A stretch of 64,000 bases of DNA from Planotetraspora phitsanulokensis (GCF_016863295.1 NZ_BOOP01000030.1:62001-126000), one strand, 5' to 3'. Positions 19,685 through 31,400 are shown, numbered from the stretch's first letter. Numbers and translations: made by a program. Notes: generated by a model not told the origin, from the sequence alone.

Positions 19685-22600
19685 GTGGCAATCCCGACCG
19701 TGGCTCACGAGCGCGCGCTCCGGGTCGAGGTCCTCGGTCCATTGCGGGTCTGGCGGGGCGGCGTCGAGCTGGATACCGGCCCGCGGCAACAGGCCTTCCT
19801 GTTCGCGCTGCTGCTGGCCCACGCCGGCCAGCCCGTCAGCACGAAGCAGTTGATCGACCTCATCTGGGAAGACGACGTGCCGGCCAGCGCGCTCAACATT
19901 CTCCAGAAATACGTGGGTGCGCTCCGCCGGCTCCTCGAACCGTCGCTGCCAGCGCGGGAGAGCGGGTCCTATCTGCAGCGCCGGGGGAACAGCTACCTGT
20001 TCGTGGCCGAGCCCGAGACCCTCGATCTCGTCCTGTTCCGCCGCCGGGTGAGGGCGGCCGAGGCCGCCGTGGCCGAGCGACGGCAGACGGATGCGCTCGC
20101 CTGCTACGTCGACGCCCTCGGGCTGTGGCGCGGGTCCACGGCCGAGGGTTGGAATCACGGGGCTGCCGCCATGTCGACGTTCGTCGCGCTCGACCACGAG
20201 TTCTTCGACGCCTGCACCACGGCGGCCGAGCTCGCGATCTCGCTGGGCCAGCCGGAGCGCACACTCCAGCCCCTGCGCCTCGCCGCGTCGTTGGCCCCCC
20301 TGCACGAGCCGGTCCAGGCCGCCCTCGTCACGGTCCTGGCGGCTGCCGGACACCAGGCCGAGGCGTTGTCCACCTACCTGCAGGTCCGCGGGCGGCTGGT
20401 TGAGGAACTCGGCATCGACCCCGGTGAGGCGCTACGGGCCGCCCACCAGCGGGTGCTGGGTTCCAGCGTCCCGCCACCGCAGGCCGCCGCCGACCCGATT
20501 GACGCCGGGCAGCCACCGCTGGCGGCCGCCGGGCTTGTCGGTCGGGTCGAGGAGCTCGCTGTGGTGTGGCAGGCGGTGGAGTCTGCTCTGGCCGGCCGCA
20601 CCGGGCTCGTCCTGGTGGAGGGCGAGCCGGGAGTCGGCAAGACGCGGCTGGTCGAAGAAGTGACCGATGTTGCCCACGGGCGAGGCGCACACGTCGTGTG
20701 GGGCAACTGCCTGGAGGACGCCGGCGCACCGTCGATGTGGCCGTGGGTGCGGGCCATCGGCACGGTCCTGGACGCCCTGGCGCCGGCGTCGCGCGAGAAG
20801 TGGCTGACCAGCGAGCTCGGCTACCTCGTCGAGTCGGACGACCGGGCACCGGCCGAGCCCGAGCAAGCCGACGCCGGAGGCCAATTCCGCCTGTTCGAAC
20901 GGGTCGTCGCGCTGCTCCGCGAGGTCTCCGCCGCGCGGCCGATCGTGCTCGTTATCGACGATCTCCAGTGGGCCGACGTCGCTTCCCTGCAGCTGTTCGG
21001 TCACTTGGCCGTCCGGCTGCCGAGCGGCGTCGCGATCATCGGCACGCTCCGCGACCGCGCCCCCACGCCGGGGACGGAGTTGTCCCGGCTGCTCGCGGTG
21101 ACCAGCCGGGTGTCCGGTCATCGCCGCATACGCCTCGGCCCGCTGGGACCGGCCGGGGTCGCCGAACTCGCCCGCCGCGAGGCCGGCCGCGACCTCGGGG
21201 ACGGCGTCGTGCGCAGCATCCACGCGCGCACGGCCGGCAACCCGTTCTTCGTCCGAGAGCTGTCCCGGCTACTCGCCGCGGGGGGCGACATCAGCGGGGA
21301 CGCGACCGTGCCGTCGACCGTGCCGTCGACCGTGCGGGACGTCGTGCGCGACCGCGTCTCGCACCTCGACGACAAGGCGCACGACCTGCTCCAAACCGCA
21401 GCCCTCATCGGCCGCGACGTCGACCTCGGCCTGCTCGCCCGCGTTGCCGGGCTCGACACCCAGACCTGTCTCGACCGGCTGGAGCCTGTCGACCACCTCG
21501 GCCTGCTCGGGCCGACTCCCGGGAACCCGTTCTCGCTGCGTTTCGCACACGACCTGGTCCGCGAGTCGGTCGCTACGGCCACGTCACCGCACCGGATGAT
21601 CCGGCTGCATCTCCGCGTGGCGGACGCGCTGGAAGCCACCGAAAGCAGCGTCGAGTCCGTCGCCGAGCGCATCGCCCACCATCTCTGGGCCGCCGGCCCC
21701 CTCGCGGACCCGTCCCGGACCGCGAGCGCGCTCATCGGCGCCGGTCGCCGGGCGGTCGCCAAATCCGCTCTCGACGCGGCCGAGCAGCACCTCCGGTCGG
21801 CGACGCAGGTGGCCCGCTCGGCGGGTCTCGCCGAGCTCGAACTGTCCGCGCTGTCACAGCTCACCGCTGTCATCGGCAAGGGGCCCGGATACGCCGGCTC
21901 CGCGACCGACCTCCTCGAACGCGCCGAGCACCTGGCCCGCGAACTCGGCCGCGAGGAGGAAGCCGTCAACTTCCTGCTGTCCCGCCAGGCGGCCTACTGC
22001 CAGGGAATGCAGCTCGACCGCGCCAAACGGTTGGCGCGGCAGTTCCTCAAACAGACCGAGGCGTCGGCCGATCCCGTCCTACGCGCCTACGGCCTCCACG
22101 CGTGGGCCATCTACCAGTGGGCCATCGGCGAGATCGACAGCGCGTTCGAATACCAGAGGCGGTCGGACCGCACGCTGCTCGAAGACATCGCCGGCTACAG
22201 CGAGTTTCCGCTGCGACGCGATCTCCACCTGATCGCGGCCGGGATGCACGCGATGATCTCCGCGCTGCACGGAGACCTCGACGCGGCCAGGCCGGTGCTC
22301 GACACGTTGGAAGCGGCCGGTACCGACCCGTACGCGATCACACTGTGGGCGACGTTCGCCTCAATGATCGCGGCACTCGCCGACGACCCCGCCCGGGCAC
22401 TGCGCGCCACCGAACGAGGCATCGCCGAGGACCCCGGATTCTCCTTCGCCTTCTTCGGCGCGCACCTCCACATAATCCGGTGCTGGGCGCGCGCCGTGAC
22501 GGGCCTCGACCCGGCCGGAGCCGCGGCCGAGGCCCAAACGCTGCTGACGGCGATGCTGCTCGACTCGCCGCACACCGGCCTCGCCACCTGGTACGGCCTT

Positions 22601-22873
22601 ATCAGCGAGATGTGGCTCGCCGCCGGTAGGCCGGACGCCGCCGCCGTTGCCCTCGACCACGCCGATCAGGTCGTCGAAACCTACGGCGAGCGCTACGCCG
22701 AGGGGTTGCTGTTCCTGCTGCGGGCCCGGTTGCTGATGGCCGAAGGCGCCCGCGTCGAGGTGGCCCGGGCAGCCGCCGAGCGGGCACGTGCGCTGTCCGC
22801 CGAACGGGGAGCTCACCTCTTCACCCGCCGGGCTGAGCAACTGCTGCAAGAGCTTGGCGGACCTGTTCCGTGA
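19685..22873 (+). CDS. SARP/AfsR-type regulator with ATPase and TPR domains
   Basis: The 1062-residue regulator has an OmpR-like DNA-binding domain (about 10-105, LRVEVLGPLRVWRGGVELD), a bacterial transcriptional activation domain (about 110-260), an STAND/AAA ATPase with Walker A GEPGVGKT (residues 313-320) and IVLVIDDLQWAD, and a long helical TPR-like C-terminal half. Such proteins bind direct repeats and activate secondary-metabolite or morphological genes, with the ATPase tuning oligomerisation. The start is a GTG; no biosynthetic cluster is adjacent, so its targets lie elsewhere or were lost. It has high G+C, unlike the OLD gene nearby. Confidence 0.9.
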   Translation: MAIPTVAHERALRVEVLGPLRVWRGGVELDTGPRQQAFLFALLLAHAGQPVSTKQLIDLIWEDDVPASALNILQKYVGALRRLLEPSLPARESGSYLQRRGNSYLFVAEPETLDLVLFRRRVRAAEAAVAERRQTDALACYVDALGLWRGSTAEGWNHGAAAMSTFVALDHEFFDACTTAAELAISLGQPERTLQPLRLAASLAPLHEPVQAALVTVLAAAGHQAEALSTYLQVRGRLVEELGIDPGEALRAAHQRVLGSSVPPPQAAADPIDAGQPPLAAAGLVGRVEELAVVWQAVESALAGRTGLVLVEGEPGVGKTRLVEEVTDVAHGRGAHVVWGNCLEDAGAPSMWPWVRAIGTVLDALAPASREKWLTSELGYLVESDDRAPAEPEQADAGGQFRLFERVVALLREVSAARPIVLVIDDLQWADVASLQLFGHLAVRLPSGVAIIGTLRDRAPTPGTELSRLLAVTSRVSGHRRIRLGPLGPAGVAELARREAGRDLGDGVVRSIHARTAGNPFFVRELSRLLAAGGDISGDATVPSTVPSTVRDVVRDRVSHLDDKAHDLLQTAALIGRDVDLGLLARVAGLDTQTCLDRLEPVDHLGLLGPTPGNPFSLRFAHDLVRESVATATSPHRMIRLHLRVADALEATESSVESVAERIAHHLWAAGPLADPSRTASALIGAGRRAVAKSALDAAEQHLRSATQVARSAGLAELELSALSQLTAVIGKGPGYAGSATDLLERAEHLARELGREEEAVNFLLSRQAAYCQGMQLDRAKRLARQFLKQTEASADPVLRAYGLHAWAIYQWAIGEIDSAFEYQRRSDRTLLEDIAGYSEFPLRRDLHLIAAGMHAMISALHGDLDAARPVLDTLEAAGTDPYAITLWATFASMIAALADDPARALRATERGIAEDPGFSFAFFGAHLHIIRCWARAVTGLDPAGAAAEAQTLLTAMLLDSPHTGLATWYGLISEMWLAAGRPDAAAVALDHADQVVETYGERYAEGLLFLLRARLLMAEGARVEVARAAAERARALSAERGAHLFTRRAEQLLQELGGPVP

Positions 22874-22932
22874 CCTGACGCCGTGCGTCACGCATCGAGA
22901 TCGGCGCAGGCTTCCGTCAGCGGCCCGACCAC

Positions 22933-23170
22933 TTGCCGACGGCGGCCGACCACAGCGATCTTGTCCTGCTCGCCCGAGTCGCCGCCTATGAGGCTGTCTT
23001 TGGGCTGCTATATAGCCTCACAGCCCACAGCCACGGTGGCCAAGAGCCAGACGACTCTCCTGGCTGCCGACTGACGGAGACCGCACCATCGGGCAGCAAT
23101 CCAAGCCCTCCATGAGGACCTGCTCAGTATGGATCCTTCAGGCCGTGGGGGGCAGGACCTCTTCGAGTAG
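22933..23170 (+). pseudogene. Small conserved-looking gene with one frameshift
   Basis: One frame begins DHSDLVLLARVAAYEAVFGLL and ends near 23095. Shifting frame there continues with IQALHEDLLSMDPSGRGGQD to a stop. The joined product of about 78 residues looks like a single acidic small protein with helix-forming termini, so the gene appears disrupted by an indel (or a sequencing error). The proposed start is TTG. Family not recognised with certainty. Confidence 0.45.
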
Positions 23171-23214
23171 CGCTCAGATGCTGTTGCTGTATTTTGCAGC
23201 TGTACAGAGATCAA

Positions 23215-23247
23215 AAAGGCCACTTCCAATGATCGGAAGTGGCCTTT
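23215..23247 (-). terminator. Terminator of the tRNA-Arg gene
   Basis: A 13-bp perfect stem (AAAGGCCACTTCC with GGAAGTGGCCTTT) and a 7-base loop, followed on the minus strand by a T-run, lies just past the tRNA 3' end. Its sequence differs from the hairpins at att copies 1 and 2, as expected for the native site. Confidence 0.78.
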
Positions 23248-23250
23248 GAC

Positions 23251-23297
23251 CTGGGTGCGGCCGGAGGTACTCGAAACCCCAACCTTCTGATCCGTAG
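23251..23297 (-). repeat. att copy 3, embedded in the intact tRNA-Arg
   Basis: This is the 47-bp core shared with copies 1 and 2. It covers the tRNA from the anticodon loop through the T arm, the acceptor 3' strand and five bases beyond. This is the usual target of tyrosine integrases. Confidence 0.88.
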
Positions 23298-23328
23298 TCA
23301 GATGCTCTATCCATTGAGCTACGGCCGC
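23256..23328 (-). tRNA. tRNA-Arg(ACG)
   Basis: The minus strand folds as a complete tRNA. The acceptor stem is GCGGCCG/CGGCCGC, the D arm is GCTCAATGGATAGAGC, the anticodon loop is CTACGGA giving anticodon ACG, and the T arm is GGGGT/ACCTC around TTCGAGT. The terminal CCA is not encoded in full (A then CCC). It is the integration target of the tandem island to its left. Confidence 0.95.
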
Positions 23329-23492
23329 TCGTCTTGATGCTCTGACCTGCAGAGCAGTGCGACGACAAGAACTCTACCAGACCCCGTACCCCTGCCAGAG
23401 CCAATAACTTTGCCGTCCGGCAACCCGCGGAGCCCCCCGGCCCAAGATCGTTCCGGGCTCCGAGGGGCTCTATCAGGCAGGAGACGAAGCGG

Positions 23493-23951
23493 TCAGGAGT
23501 CCGCGACGAGCAGCGAGAGGGTCTCGGCGATACATGCGGGTTTGTCGTAGCCCTCGACCTCGATCACGACCCGGAGGGTCGCCAGTGTTCCGGACGGCGT
23601 GCCCTTCACGTCGACGATCTCCGCGCCCGCCCGGATCCGCGAGCCGACCGGCACCGGCCGGACGAACCTGACCTTGTTCAGGCCGTAGTTGATCCCCATC
23701 TTCAGGCCGTCGACGCGGAACAACTCGCTGTTGAACGACGGGATCAGCGCGAGCGACAGATATCCGTGTGCGATCGTCGATCCGAAGAACCCCTCCTTGG
23801 CCCGGTCGACGTCCACGTGGATCCACTGATGATCGTCGGTGGCGTCGGCGAAGCCGTTCACCCGCTCCTGGGTGATCTCCCGCCAGTCGGTGTATCCCAA
23901 ATGTTCGCCCTTGGCCGCCTTCAGTTCGGCGAGGTCGTTGAAGATCCGCAT
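23493..23951 (-). CDS. MaoC-like (R)-specific enoyl-CoA hydratase
   Basis: The 152-residue single-hotdog protein contains the hydratase motif FADATDDHQWIHVD, in which the Asp and His form the catalytic dyad, followed by FFGSTIAHGYLSLAL. It resembles mycobacterial HtdZ/NodN-type MaoC proteins that hydrate trans-2-enoyl-CoA. It stands alone next to the tRNA-Arg, outside the island, and faces a secreted-protein gene divergently. Confidence 0.9.
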   Translation of the reverse strand: MRIFNDLAELKAAKGEHLGYTDWREITQERVNGFADATDDHQWIHVDVDRAKEGFFGSTIAHGYLSLALIPSFNSELFRVDGLKMGINYGLNKVRFVRPVPVGSRIRAGAEIVDVKGTPSGTLATLRVVIEVEGYDKPACIAETLSLLVADS

Positions 23952-24059
23952 ACTTCTGAACCCTAATTCGAGGGAACCGCGGCGGCCAGGTCACACGATT
24001 CCGCGTCCCGTCGCCTCGTGTTGGACCGCCCGTCATCCGGCCTTTCTAGCGTGCGCCCC

Positions 24060-25253
24060 ATGAAACGAATCTCGATCATGTTTGGCGCCCTCGCGCTGGC
24101 TGCCGGGCTCGCCACCCCCGCCGTGGCGGACTCCGCCCACTCGGCGTACGGCCGGGCCACGCTGACCGGTTTCGCCTCGCTCCCGGCGCAGACCTACGTG
24201 CCCGGCAGCCTCCCCTCCGGCGCCCTCGCCGGACCCGGACCGGTCAACGGCGTCCCCATTCCGTTCCCCGGGCAGCCCGTCCAGGGCTTCAGCGGTGTCA
24301 TCAACAACCACGACGGCACGTACAACGTGCTGTCGGACAACGGCTACGGCAACAAGGCCAACAGCGGCGACTTCCTCCTCCGCGTCCACCACATCAAGCC
24401 CGACACCAAGACCGGCAAGGTCAAGGTCCTCGGCGGCTTCAACCTGACCGACCCCGACCACAGGGTGCCCTTCGCGCTCACCCGCTCCGACCGGGTGCTG
24501 ACCGGCTCCGACTTCGACGTCGAGTCGATCGTGCGCGCCTTCGACGGCACCTACTGGATCGGTGACGAGTTCGGCCCGTGGCTTCTGCACTTCTCGCGGT
24601 CCGGCAAGCTCCTCCAGGCCCCGATCCCCCTCGAGGGTGTGAAGGCTCCGGAGAACCCGTACCTGAACGGCGGGCAGCCGAACCTCAACAGCAGCAAGGG
24701 CTACGAGGGCATGGCCCGCGGGATCGACGGCCGTTACCTCTACCCGCTCCTCGAGGGCACGGTGGCCGGCGACACCCCCGGCGACCTGCGGATGAACCAG
24801 TTCGACACGCGCAAGGGCCGTTACACCGGCAAGCGCTTCATCTACCGCCTCGAGGCTCCCGGCAACTCCATCGGCGACGCCATCTCCATCGACGACCACC
24901 GCTTCCTGATCATCGAGCGGGACAACGAGCAGGGCGACGCCGCCAAGCTCAAGCGCCTCTACCTGGCCGACACCCGTGACCGCGACCACGACGGCGTCAT
25001 GGACAAGACCCTGGTCGCCGACCTGCTCGACCTCGCCAACCCGAAGGGCCTCGGCGGCTTCGGCACGACGTTCCGGTTCCCGTTCCAGACCATCGAGGAC
25101 GTCACCCTGCTCGACGACCAGACCGTGGCGGTCCTGAACGACAACAACTTCCCGTTCTCCTCCGGCCGCACGCCGGGCCAGGCGGACAACGACGAGTTCA
25201 TCACCGTACGGCTCTCGCAGCGCCTGCACGCCGACCACCGCGCGTTCCGGTGA
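24060..25253 (+). CDS. Secreted esterase-like phytase-family protein
   Basis: The 397-residue protein has a Sec signal peptide (MKRISIMFGALALAAGLATP, cleavage near AVADS) and one domain typical of the Phytase-like/esterase-like family PF13449. Landmarks are QGFSGVINNHDGTYNVLSDNG, FDVESIVRAFDGTYWIGDEFG and FLIIERDNEQGD. These are six-bladed propeller proteins with proposed phosphoesterase activity on phytate or nucleotides. Activity is inferred only from the family. Confidence 0.88.
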   Translation: MKRISIMFGALALAAGLATPAVADSAHSAYGRATLTGFASLPAQTYVPGSLPSGALAGPGPVNGVPIPFPGQPVQGFSGVINNHDGTYNVLSDNGYGNKANSGDFLLRVHHIKPDTKTGKVKVLGGFNLTDPDHRVPFALTRSDRVLTGSDFDVESIVRAFDGTYWIGDEFGPWLLHFSRSGKLLQAPIPLEGVKAPENPYLNGGQPNLNSSKGYEGMARGIDGRYLYPLLEGTVAGDTPGDLRMNQFDTRKGRYTGKRFIYRLEAPGNSIGDAISIDDHRFLIIERDNEQGDAAKLKRLYLADTRDRDHDGVMDKTLVADLLDLANPKGLGGFGTTFRFPFQTIEDVTLLDDQTVAVLNDNNFPFSSGRTPGQADNDEFITVRLSQRLHADHRAFR

Positions 25254-25517
25254 GCATCGCCGCATGATCCGGTCCACCTGATACCGGACACGCTTTCCGC
25301 GCCCCCTGGCGTACGGCGTCGCCCGTACGCCAGGGGGCGCCCGTGCATCTGCGAACGCATCTCCGGCAAGAACGTTTCCGCACGTCCAGCGCTTGCTGCG
25401 GCGACCCAGACGTTACCGATACACCTTCATGCCCTTGCGCCCGCGCGCGAAGTCGGGGATTACGGAGGGGTATCAGGCAGTCACACGGATTGACCGACTG
25501 CCTGACGCGGAGCACGA

Positions 25518-25640
25518 GTGAGCGACGAGCCTGAGCCGCCCGGCAAGCGATACCGCCTTCGCGGTCTCGTTGCCGTCACCCTCATGGGGATCGCCTCATG
25601 GGCGTTCATCATCTGGGTCATCGTCAAGCTCTTCAGCTGA
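25518..25640 (+). CDS. Small single-pass membrane protein
   Basis: GTG-initiated 40-residue product with a GGAG ribosome site six bases upstream. It reads MSDEPEPPGKRYRLRG and then one hydrophobic helix (LVAVTLMGIASWAFIIWVIV) ending KLFS. The acidic-basic head and single helix are typical of a conserved actinobacterial micro-membrane protein. Role unknown. It faces the acyl-CoA ligase gene convergently. Confidence 0.7.
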   Translation: MSDEPEPPGKRYRLRGLVAVTLMGIASWAFIIWVIVKLFS

Positions 25641-25677
25641 CCGCCGACTACCGCCCCGGCCGTCGGCTCCGCCGCCC

Positions 25678-27222
<1,545 letters not shown>

Positions 27223-27533
27223 GGGTTTTCCTCATCTCGCTGGCGGCGAACTTCAGCCAGGTTCGGCGCCTGTCCCCCGGCCGGCGCGCGGACCGTGGAT
27301 CACCAGAATGCCAGCGATCATGTCCGGGTTGAAGCCCTCCCTCCGGCGAGATGGGCTCCGGTCCGGAACTCCAGCGCCGCCGACACGTCCGACCCGTACG
27401 GCAGGCGGCGCAACGGCCTGGTGCCGCGAATTGTTCACCGGAGCTTTGGCGATCTTCCCCTTTATCTGACCCGGGTTGACGGCGATCCTGACAACTGTTC
27501 GTCCCCCCGGCAGTCCCCCCACAAGGAGGCTTC

Positions 27534-27947
27534 GTGCACACCCTGCAACGCCCCCGCCTTGCGTGGCCGGCACGGCTCACCGTCATGCTCGCCGCTCTCA
27601 TGTCCCTGATCGGCCTGGTCGGCGTCACCCCCGCCAGTGCGTCGGTCTACAGCTCCTGCACCATCTCCCGCTGCGCCGACGCCCGCTCGGCCGACGCGAT
27701 CTGGGAGTCCAAGGGCTACCCCACCACCGCCGGCTGGTACACGTGGTCGGGCGGCAAGTACAACTACACTGGCGGACGCTTCCAGAACCGTGAGGGCCAG
27801 CTCCCCAGCGGCGGCACCTACTACGAGTACGACGTCTACCCCCGGACCCGGGGCGCGGCGCGTGACGCGTACCGGATCGTCGTCAACCGCAGCACCGGCG
27901 TGACCTGGTTCTCCCCGAACCACTACACCGACTTCTACCGGCTCTAG
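27534..27947 (+). CDS. Secreted guanyl-specific ribonuclease, RNase Sa/barnase type
   Basis: The 137-residue precursor has a signal peptide ending ASA at about residue 37 and a mature microbial RNase of about 100 residues. Catalytic residues align with RNase Sa: Glu98 (YEYDV), Arg106 (TRGA), Arg114 (YRIVV) and His130 (SPNHYTDF). Such enzymes cut single-stranded RNA after G through a 2',3'-cyclic intermediate. The start is GTG behind AGGAGG. The next gene, seven bases downstream, encodes a barstar, confirming the toxin/inhibitor logic. Confidence 0.9.
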   Translation: MHTLQRPRLAWPARLTVMLAALMSLIGLVGVTPASASVYSSCTISRCADARSADAIWESKGYPTTAGWYTWSGGKYNYTGGRFQNREGQLPSGGTYYEYDVYPRTRGAARDAYRIVVNRSTGVTWFSPNHYTDFYRL

Positions 27948-27954
27948 GACCTCC

Positions 27955-28332
27955 ATGACATCCGCCGAACGTCCGCTGCCGCCATGGCTGACGGTGTCCA
28001 CCGGCCCGGCGCCGGCGGTCGTCGACGGGCGCGAGTCACGGACCCGCGCCGCCTTCTTCGAGGAGGCGGCGCGGGCTCTGCGCCTCCCCGGTTACTTCGG
28101 CCGCAACTGGGACGCGCTGACCGACTCCCTGCGCGACGCGACCCGCGCCGGGGACGTCGCCCTGGTCGTGGAGCACGCCGAGGAACTGCTGAACGCCGAA
28201 CCCCCAGAGCAGTTCGCCACCCTGCTGGCGGTCCTCGCTGAAGCGGCCGACGCCGGACTGACCGTCGCGTTGCTCACCGAGCCGGGCCACGAGGAACTAC
28301 TCCGTCGGAGGGTCTCCACAGCCCTGACCTGA
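27955..28332 (+). CDS. Barstar-family ribonuclease inhibitor
   Basis: The 125-residue protein contains the barstar core: an FFEEAARALRLPGYFGRNWDAL helix region and LTDSLRD, with acidic residues placed to block an RNase active site. It has no signal peptide, so it protects the cytoplasm from premature folding of the secreted RNase encoded just upstream. Gap is seven bases, so it is cotranscribed. Confidence 0.9.
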   Translation: MTSAERPLPPWLTVSTGPAPAVVDGRESRTRAAFFEEAARALRLPGYFGRNWDALTDSLRDATRAGDVALVVEHAEELLNAEPPEQFATLLAVLAEAADAGLTVALLTEPGHEELLRRRVSTALT

Positions 28333-28357
28333 CCGCAGCGGCTCGAACGGAGACGAC

Positions 28358-28415
28358 ACGGCCGGCCGTCGGCGTGCCCCGGTTCCTCAACCGGGACACG
28401 CGTAGGGCCGGCCGT
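28358..28415. terminator. Convergent terminator between barstar and the GH87 gene
   Basis: Nested inverted repeats: outer arms ACGGCCGGCC and GGCCGGCCGT, inner arms CCCGGTT and AACCGGG. It is placed between two convergent genes, so it probably terminates both. Confidence 0.62.
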
Positions 28416-28447
28416 CGTTCACGCAGCGGACCGCTCTAGGGCGTCGA

Positions 28448-31400
28448 TCAGCCGCCGGTGATCGTGAACTGCGATCCCGGCTGTTTCACGATGTCGCCCT
28501 TGGCCGAGTTGGTAATGGTCACGTTCGTCAGCGTCGCATTGCCGCGGGCGCCGCTCATGGCCAGGATCCCCGCGCCGTTGTTCGACTTGTCGATCTTCAC
28601 GTTGGTGATCGCGACGTTCGGCATGTTGCCGCCGCCCGTCTTGAACTGGATCCCGTCGTAGGTCGAGTCGTATATATCGGTGTCGCGGATGGTGACCCCG
28701 GTGATGTCCAGGCTCGACGGGAACAGCGTGATGGCGCCGAACTCCTGGTCCTCGTTCCAGAAGACGCCGCCACCGCGGTAGATCGCGTTGTTGGCGATCA
28801 GCGTGGTCCCCGAGAAGGGCAGGGGACTGTGGTCGGTCGCCAGCATGATGCCCGGGTAGTTCATGGTGTCGTAGATCAGGTTGTTCTCGATCGAGTTGTC
28901 GTAGCCGCCGTAGATCGCGATGCCGTTCGCGCGCCAGGGCAGCTGGACGGTGTTGTTGACGAAGTGGTTGTCGTGGGTGTTGTCGACGACCCGGTCCTTC
29001 ACGGCCTGGTTGGCCCACACCGCCAGGGCGTCGTCGCCGGTGGTGCGGAACGACGAGTTGAACACCTTGGAGTTGCGCGTGCCGTTGGTGAAGTTGATGC
29101 CGTCGGCGTAGGTGTCGCGGATGCGCATGCCGCTGAACTCGAGCCCGTCGGCGGGGCCCCACAGGGCGGGGATGTTGTCGTAGTCGCGGCCGACCCAGAC
29201 GCCCACGTTGGCGTGCTCGATCCAGACGTTGGAGATCTTGGTGTTCTTGCCGAACCGCCCGTTCAGTCCGACCCCGCCCTCGTCGTTGCCGTCACCGCCA
29301 CGGATTCGGCCTGAGCCGAAGATGGCGATGTCGGAGATCTGGACGTTGTCGTCGATGTCGAAGCCGAAGTTGCCCTCGTGCGGGTGGTTGATGCCGCCCA
29401 CCACGTCCTGGGGCTCGGTCAGGGTGTACAGCTGGGAGTGCCACATGCCCGCACCGCGGATCGTGACGTTGCTGATGCCCACCTGGTTGTACTGACCCCG
29501 GTTCAGCGGGTCGTCGGTGAGGATCTTCTGCTCCTGGCGCCACTGCCCGGCCGGAATCCACACGCAGCTGATGACGCCGTTCTGGTCGTCCGTCACCGCC
29601 CGCTGGATGGCGGCCGTGTCGTCGAGCCCGTCGCCCGGCACCGCGCCGTAGGCCGTGATCGAGGTGCACCCGGCCGGCTGGCTCGCCGGGGGCGCCACCT
29701 GCTCCAGGTCGATCAGGTCGATGATGTAGAAGGACGCGGTGTCGGTCGCGTCGCGCTGCAACCTGAACTTGGTGCCCGCCGGATATGACTGCGGCAGCAG
29801 CGCGTGCGCCTCGTCGAACAACCGCCGGGCGTCGGCCTGGGGTGTGTTCGTCAGCGCCTCCGGCCCGTCGGTGTTCCCGTACAGCCAGCTGTGCTTGGAC
29901 GAGAGGGTCAGCTTCTGGGCGAAGGCGCCGTTGACGTAGAGGCTGATCGTGGCGTCGATGCCGCCGCCGTTCGGCGCGTCGGGGATCGAGTTGCGCACCA
30001 CGATCGAGTTGGTCGGGTTGGTGGAGGTGAACTCGACGAACTGTCCCGTGCTGTTCAGGCGCACCGACTGCCTGCCGGAGGACTCGGTGGCGAAGTTGGT
30101 GTGCCCGAAGGTGCGCAGCGGGTCGGCCGTGAGCAGGGTGCCCTGGTAGCTGGCGGCCTCCGCCTCGTACTCGACCCACGGGACCGCGGCCCCGCGCCCG
30201 ACCACGATCGCCTGGGAGAACGCGTTGTTGGTCTCGTTGGTCTCGGTGACGACGTTGGTCGCGTCGGCGGTGGCGGTGATGGTCGCGCCGCCGCTGGTGG
30301 CCGTCCACGTGCCGCTGATGGCCACGTTGGCCGTCGCGCCCGCCGCGATCGAGGGGGTGTTGGTGTTGAGCGTGGTGCCGCCGACCGCCACGCGGGTGAC
30401 CGTGGTCGCGCCCGACGCGGTGGTTCCGCGGTTCTTCACCGCCACGGTGAAGGACACCGCCGCACCGACGGCCGGGTTCGGCGGGTTGGAGGTGATGCCG
30501 AGCACCTGCAGGTCGGGGCCGGGAGCCTGCGCGACCACCAGCGGGGAGGCCGCGGTGTAGAGGTTGTTGGTCTCGTTCTGCTCGAAGACCGTGTTGTCCG
30601 CGTCCACTCTGGCGCTGACCGTGTAGGTCCCCTCGCCGCGGGTGCCGATGTTCTGGGTCACCGTGGCGGTGCCGTTGACGGCTAGGCCGGGGATGTTCGC
30701 GGTGCCGACCAGTGCGCCGCCCAGGTAGAAGTTGACGTCGTCGGCGGCGGAGGCGGCCGTGCCCGCGTTCCTGACCGTGGCCGACAGAGTGATCGCGTTG
30801 GTCTCGTTCGGGCCGGCCGGAGTCCACGAGAGGTTCGTGACCGTGAGGTCGGGGTTGGGCGCCGCGGTGCCGATGATCTGGAACTCGGCGACCTGCCCGG
30901 CCGGTGCGCCGGTGTTCGAGGTGATCCGGAGTTGGACGTCGGCGACCCGGCCGCTGACCGGGATCGTCACGCTGTTGCCCGACGACGGGCTGAAGTTGTA
31001 GGCCGTGGCCCCGGACAGGCTGGTGAACGTGGTCGCGCTCTGCTCACGGCCGAGGACCTGGATGGTCTGGGTGCGCGGCCCCCACGCGTTGTCGGGGTTG
31101 AGCTTGACCACGACCTGGTTGACGTCGGCGTTGGCACCCAGCTGGACGGCCAACGTGCTCGGGTAGGAGCCGCTCGCGCCCTCCCAGTAGGTCGCCACGT
31201 TGTCGTCGACGGCGTTGGCCGGCACGAAGGTGAAGACCGAGCCGGACGCGGTGACGGGCTTGCCGACGGCGAGGTTGGAGCCGCCGCCACCGCCGCTGCC
31301 GTTGCGGGTGACGGTGTTGCTGTCGGCCGACTGCTTGCCGGAGGCGTCCTTGGCCCGAACGTAGTACGACACCGTGGCCGTCGTGGGCTGGGTGTCGGTG

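Noticed and set aside
20566-22629. Long plus-strand frame of 687 codons inside the SARP gene
   Set aside because: Arg/Pro/Gly-rich composition without domains; it is a frame shadow of the SARP-type regulator.
19685-22873. A secondary-metabolite cluster around the SARP-type regulator
   Set aside because: No PKS, NRPS, terpene or RiPP genes flank it; it is treated as an orphan regulator.
29292-30827. 511-codon minus-strand frame inside the glucanase gene
   Set aside because: Out-of-frame shadow of the GH87 gene with low-complexity Arg/Gly/His composition.
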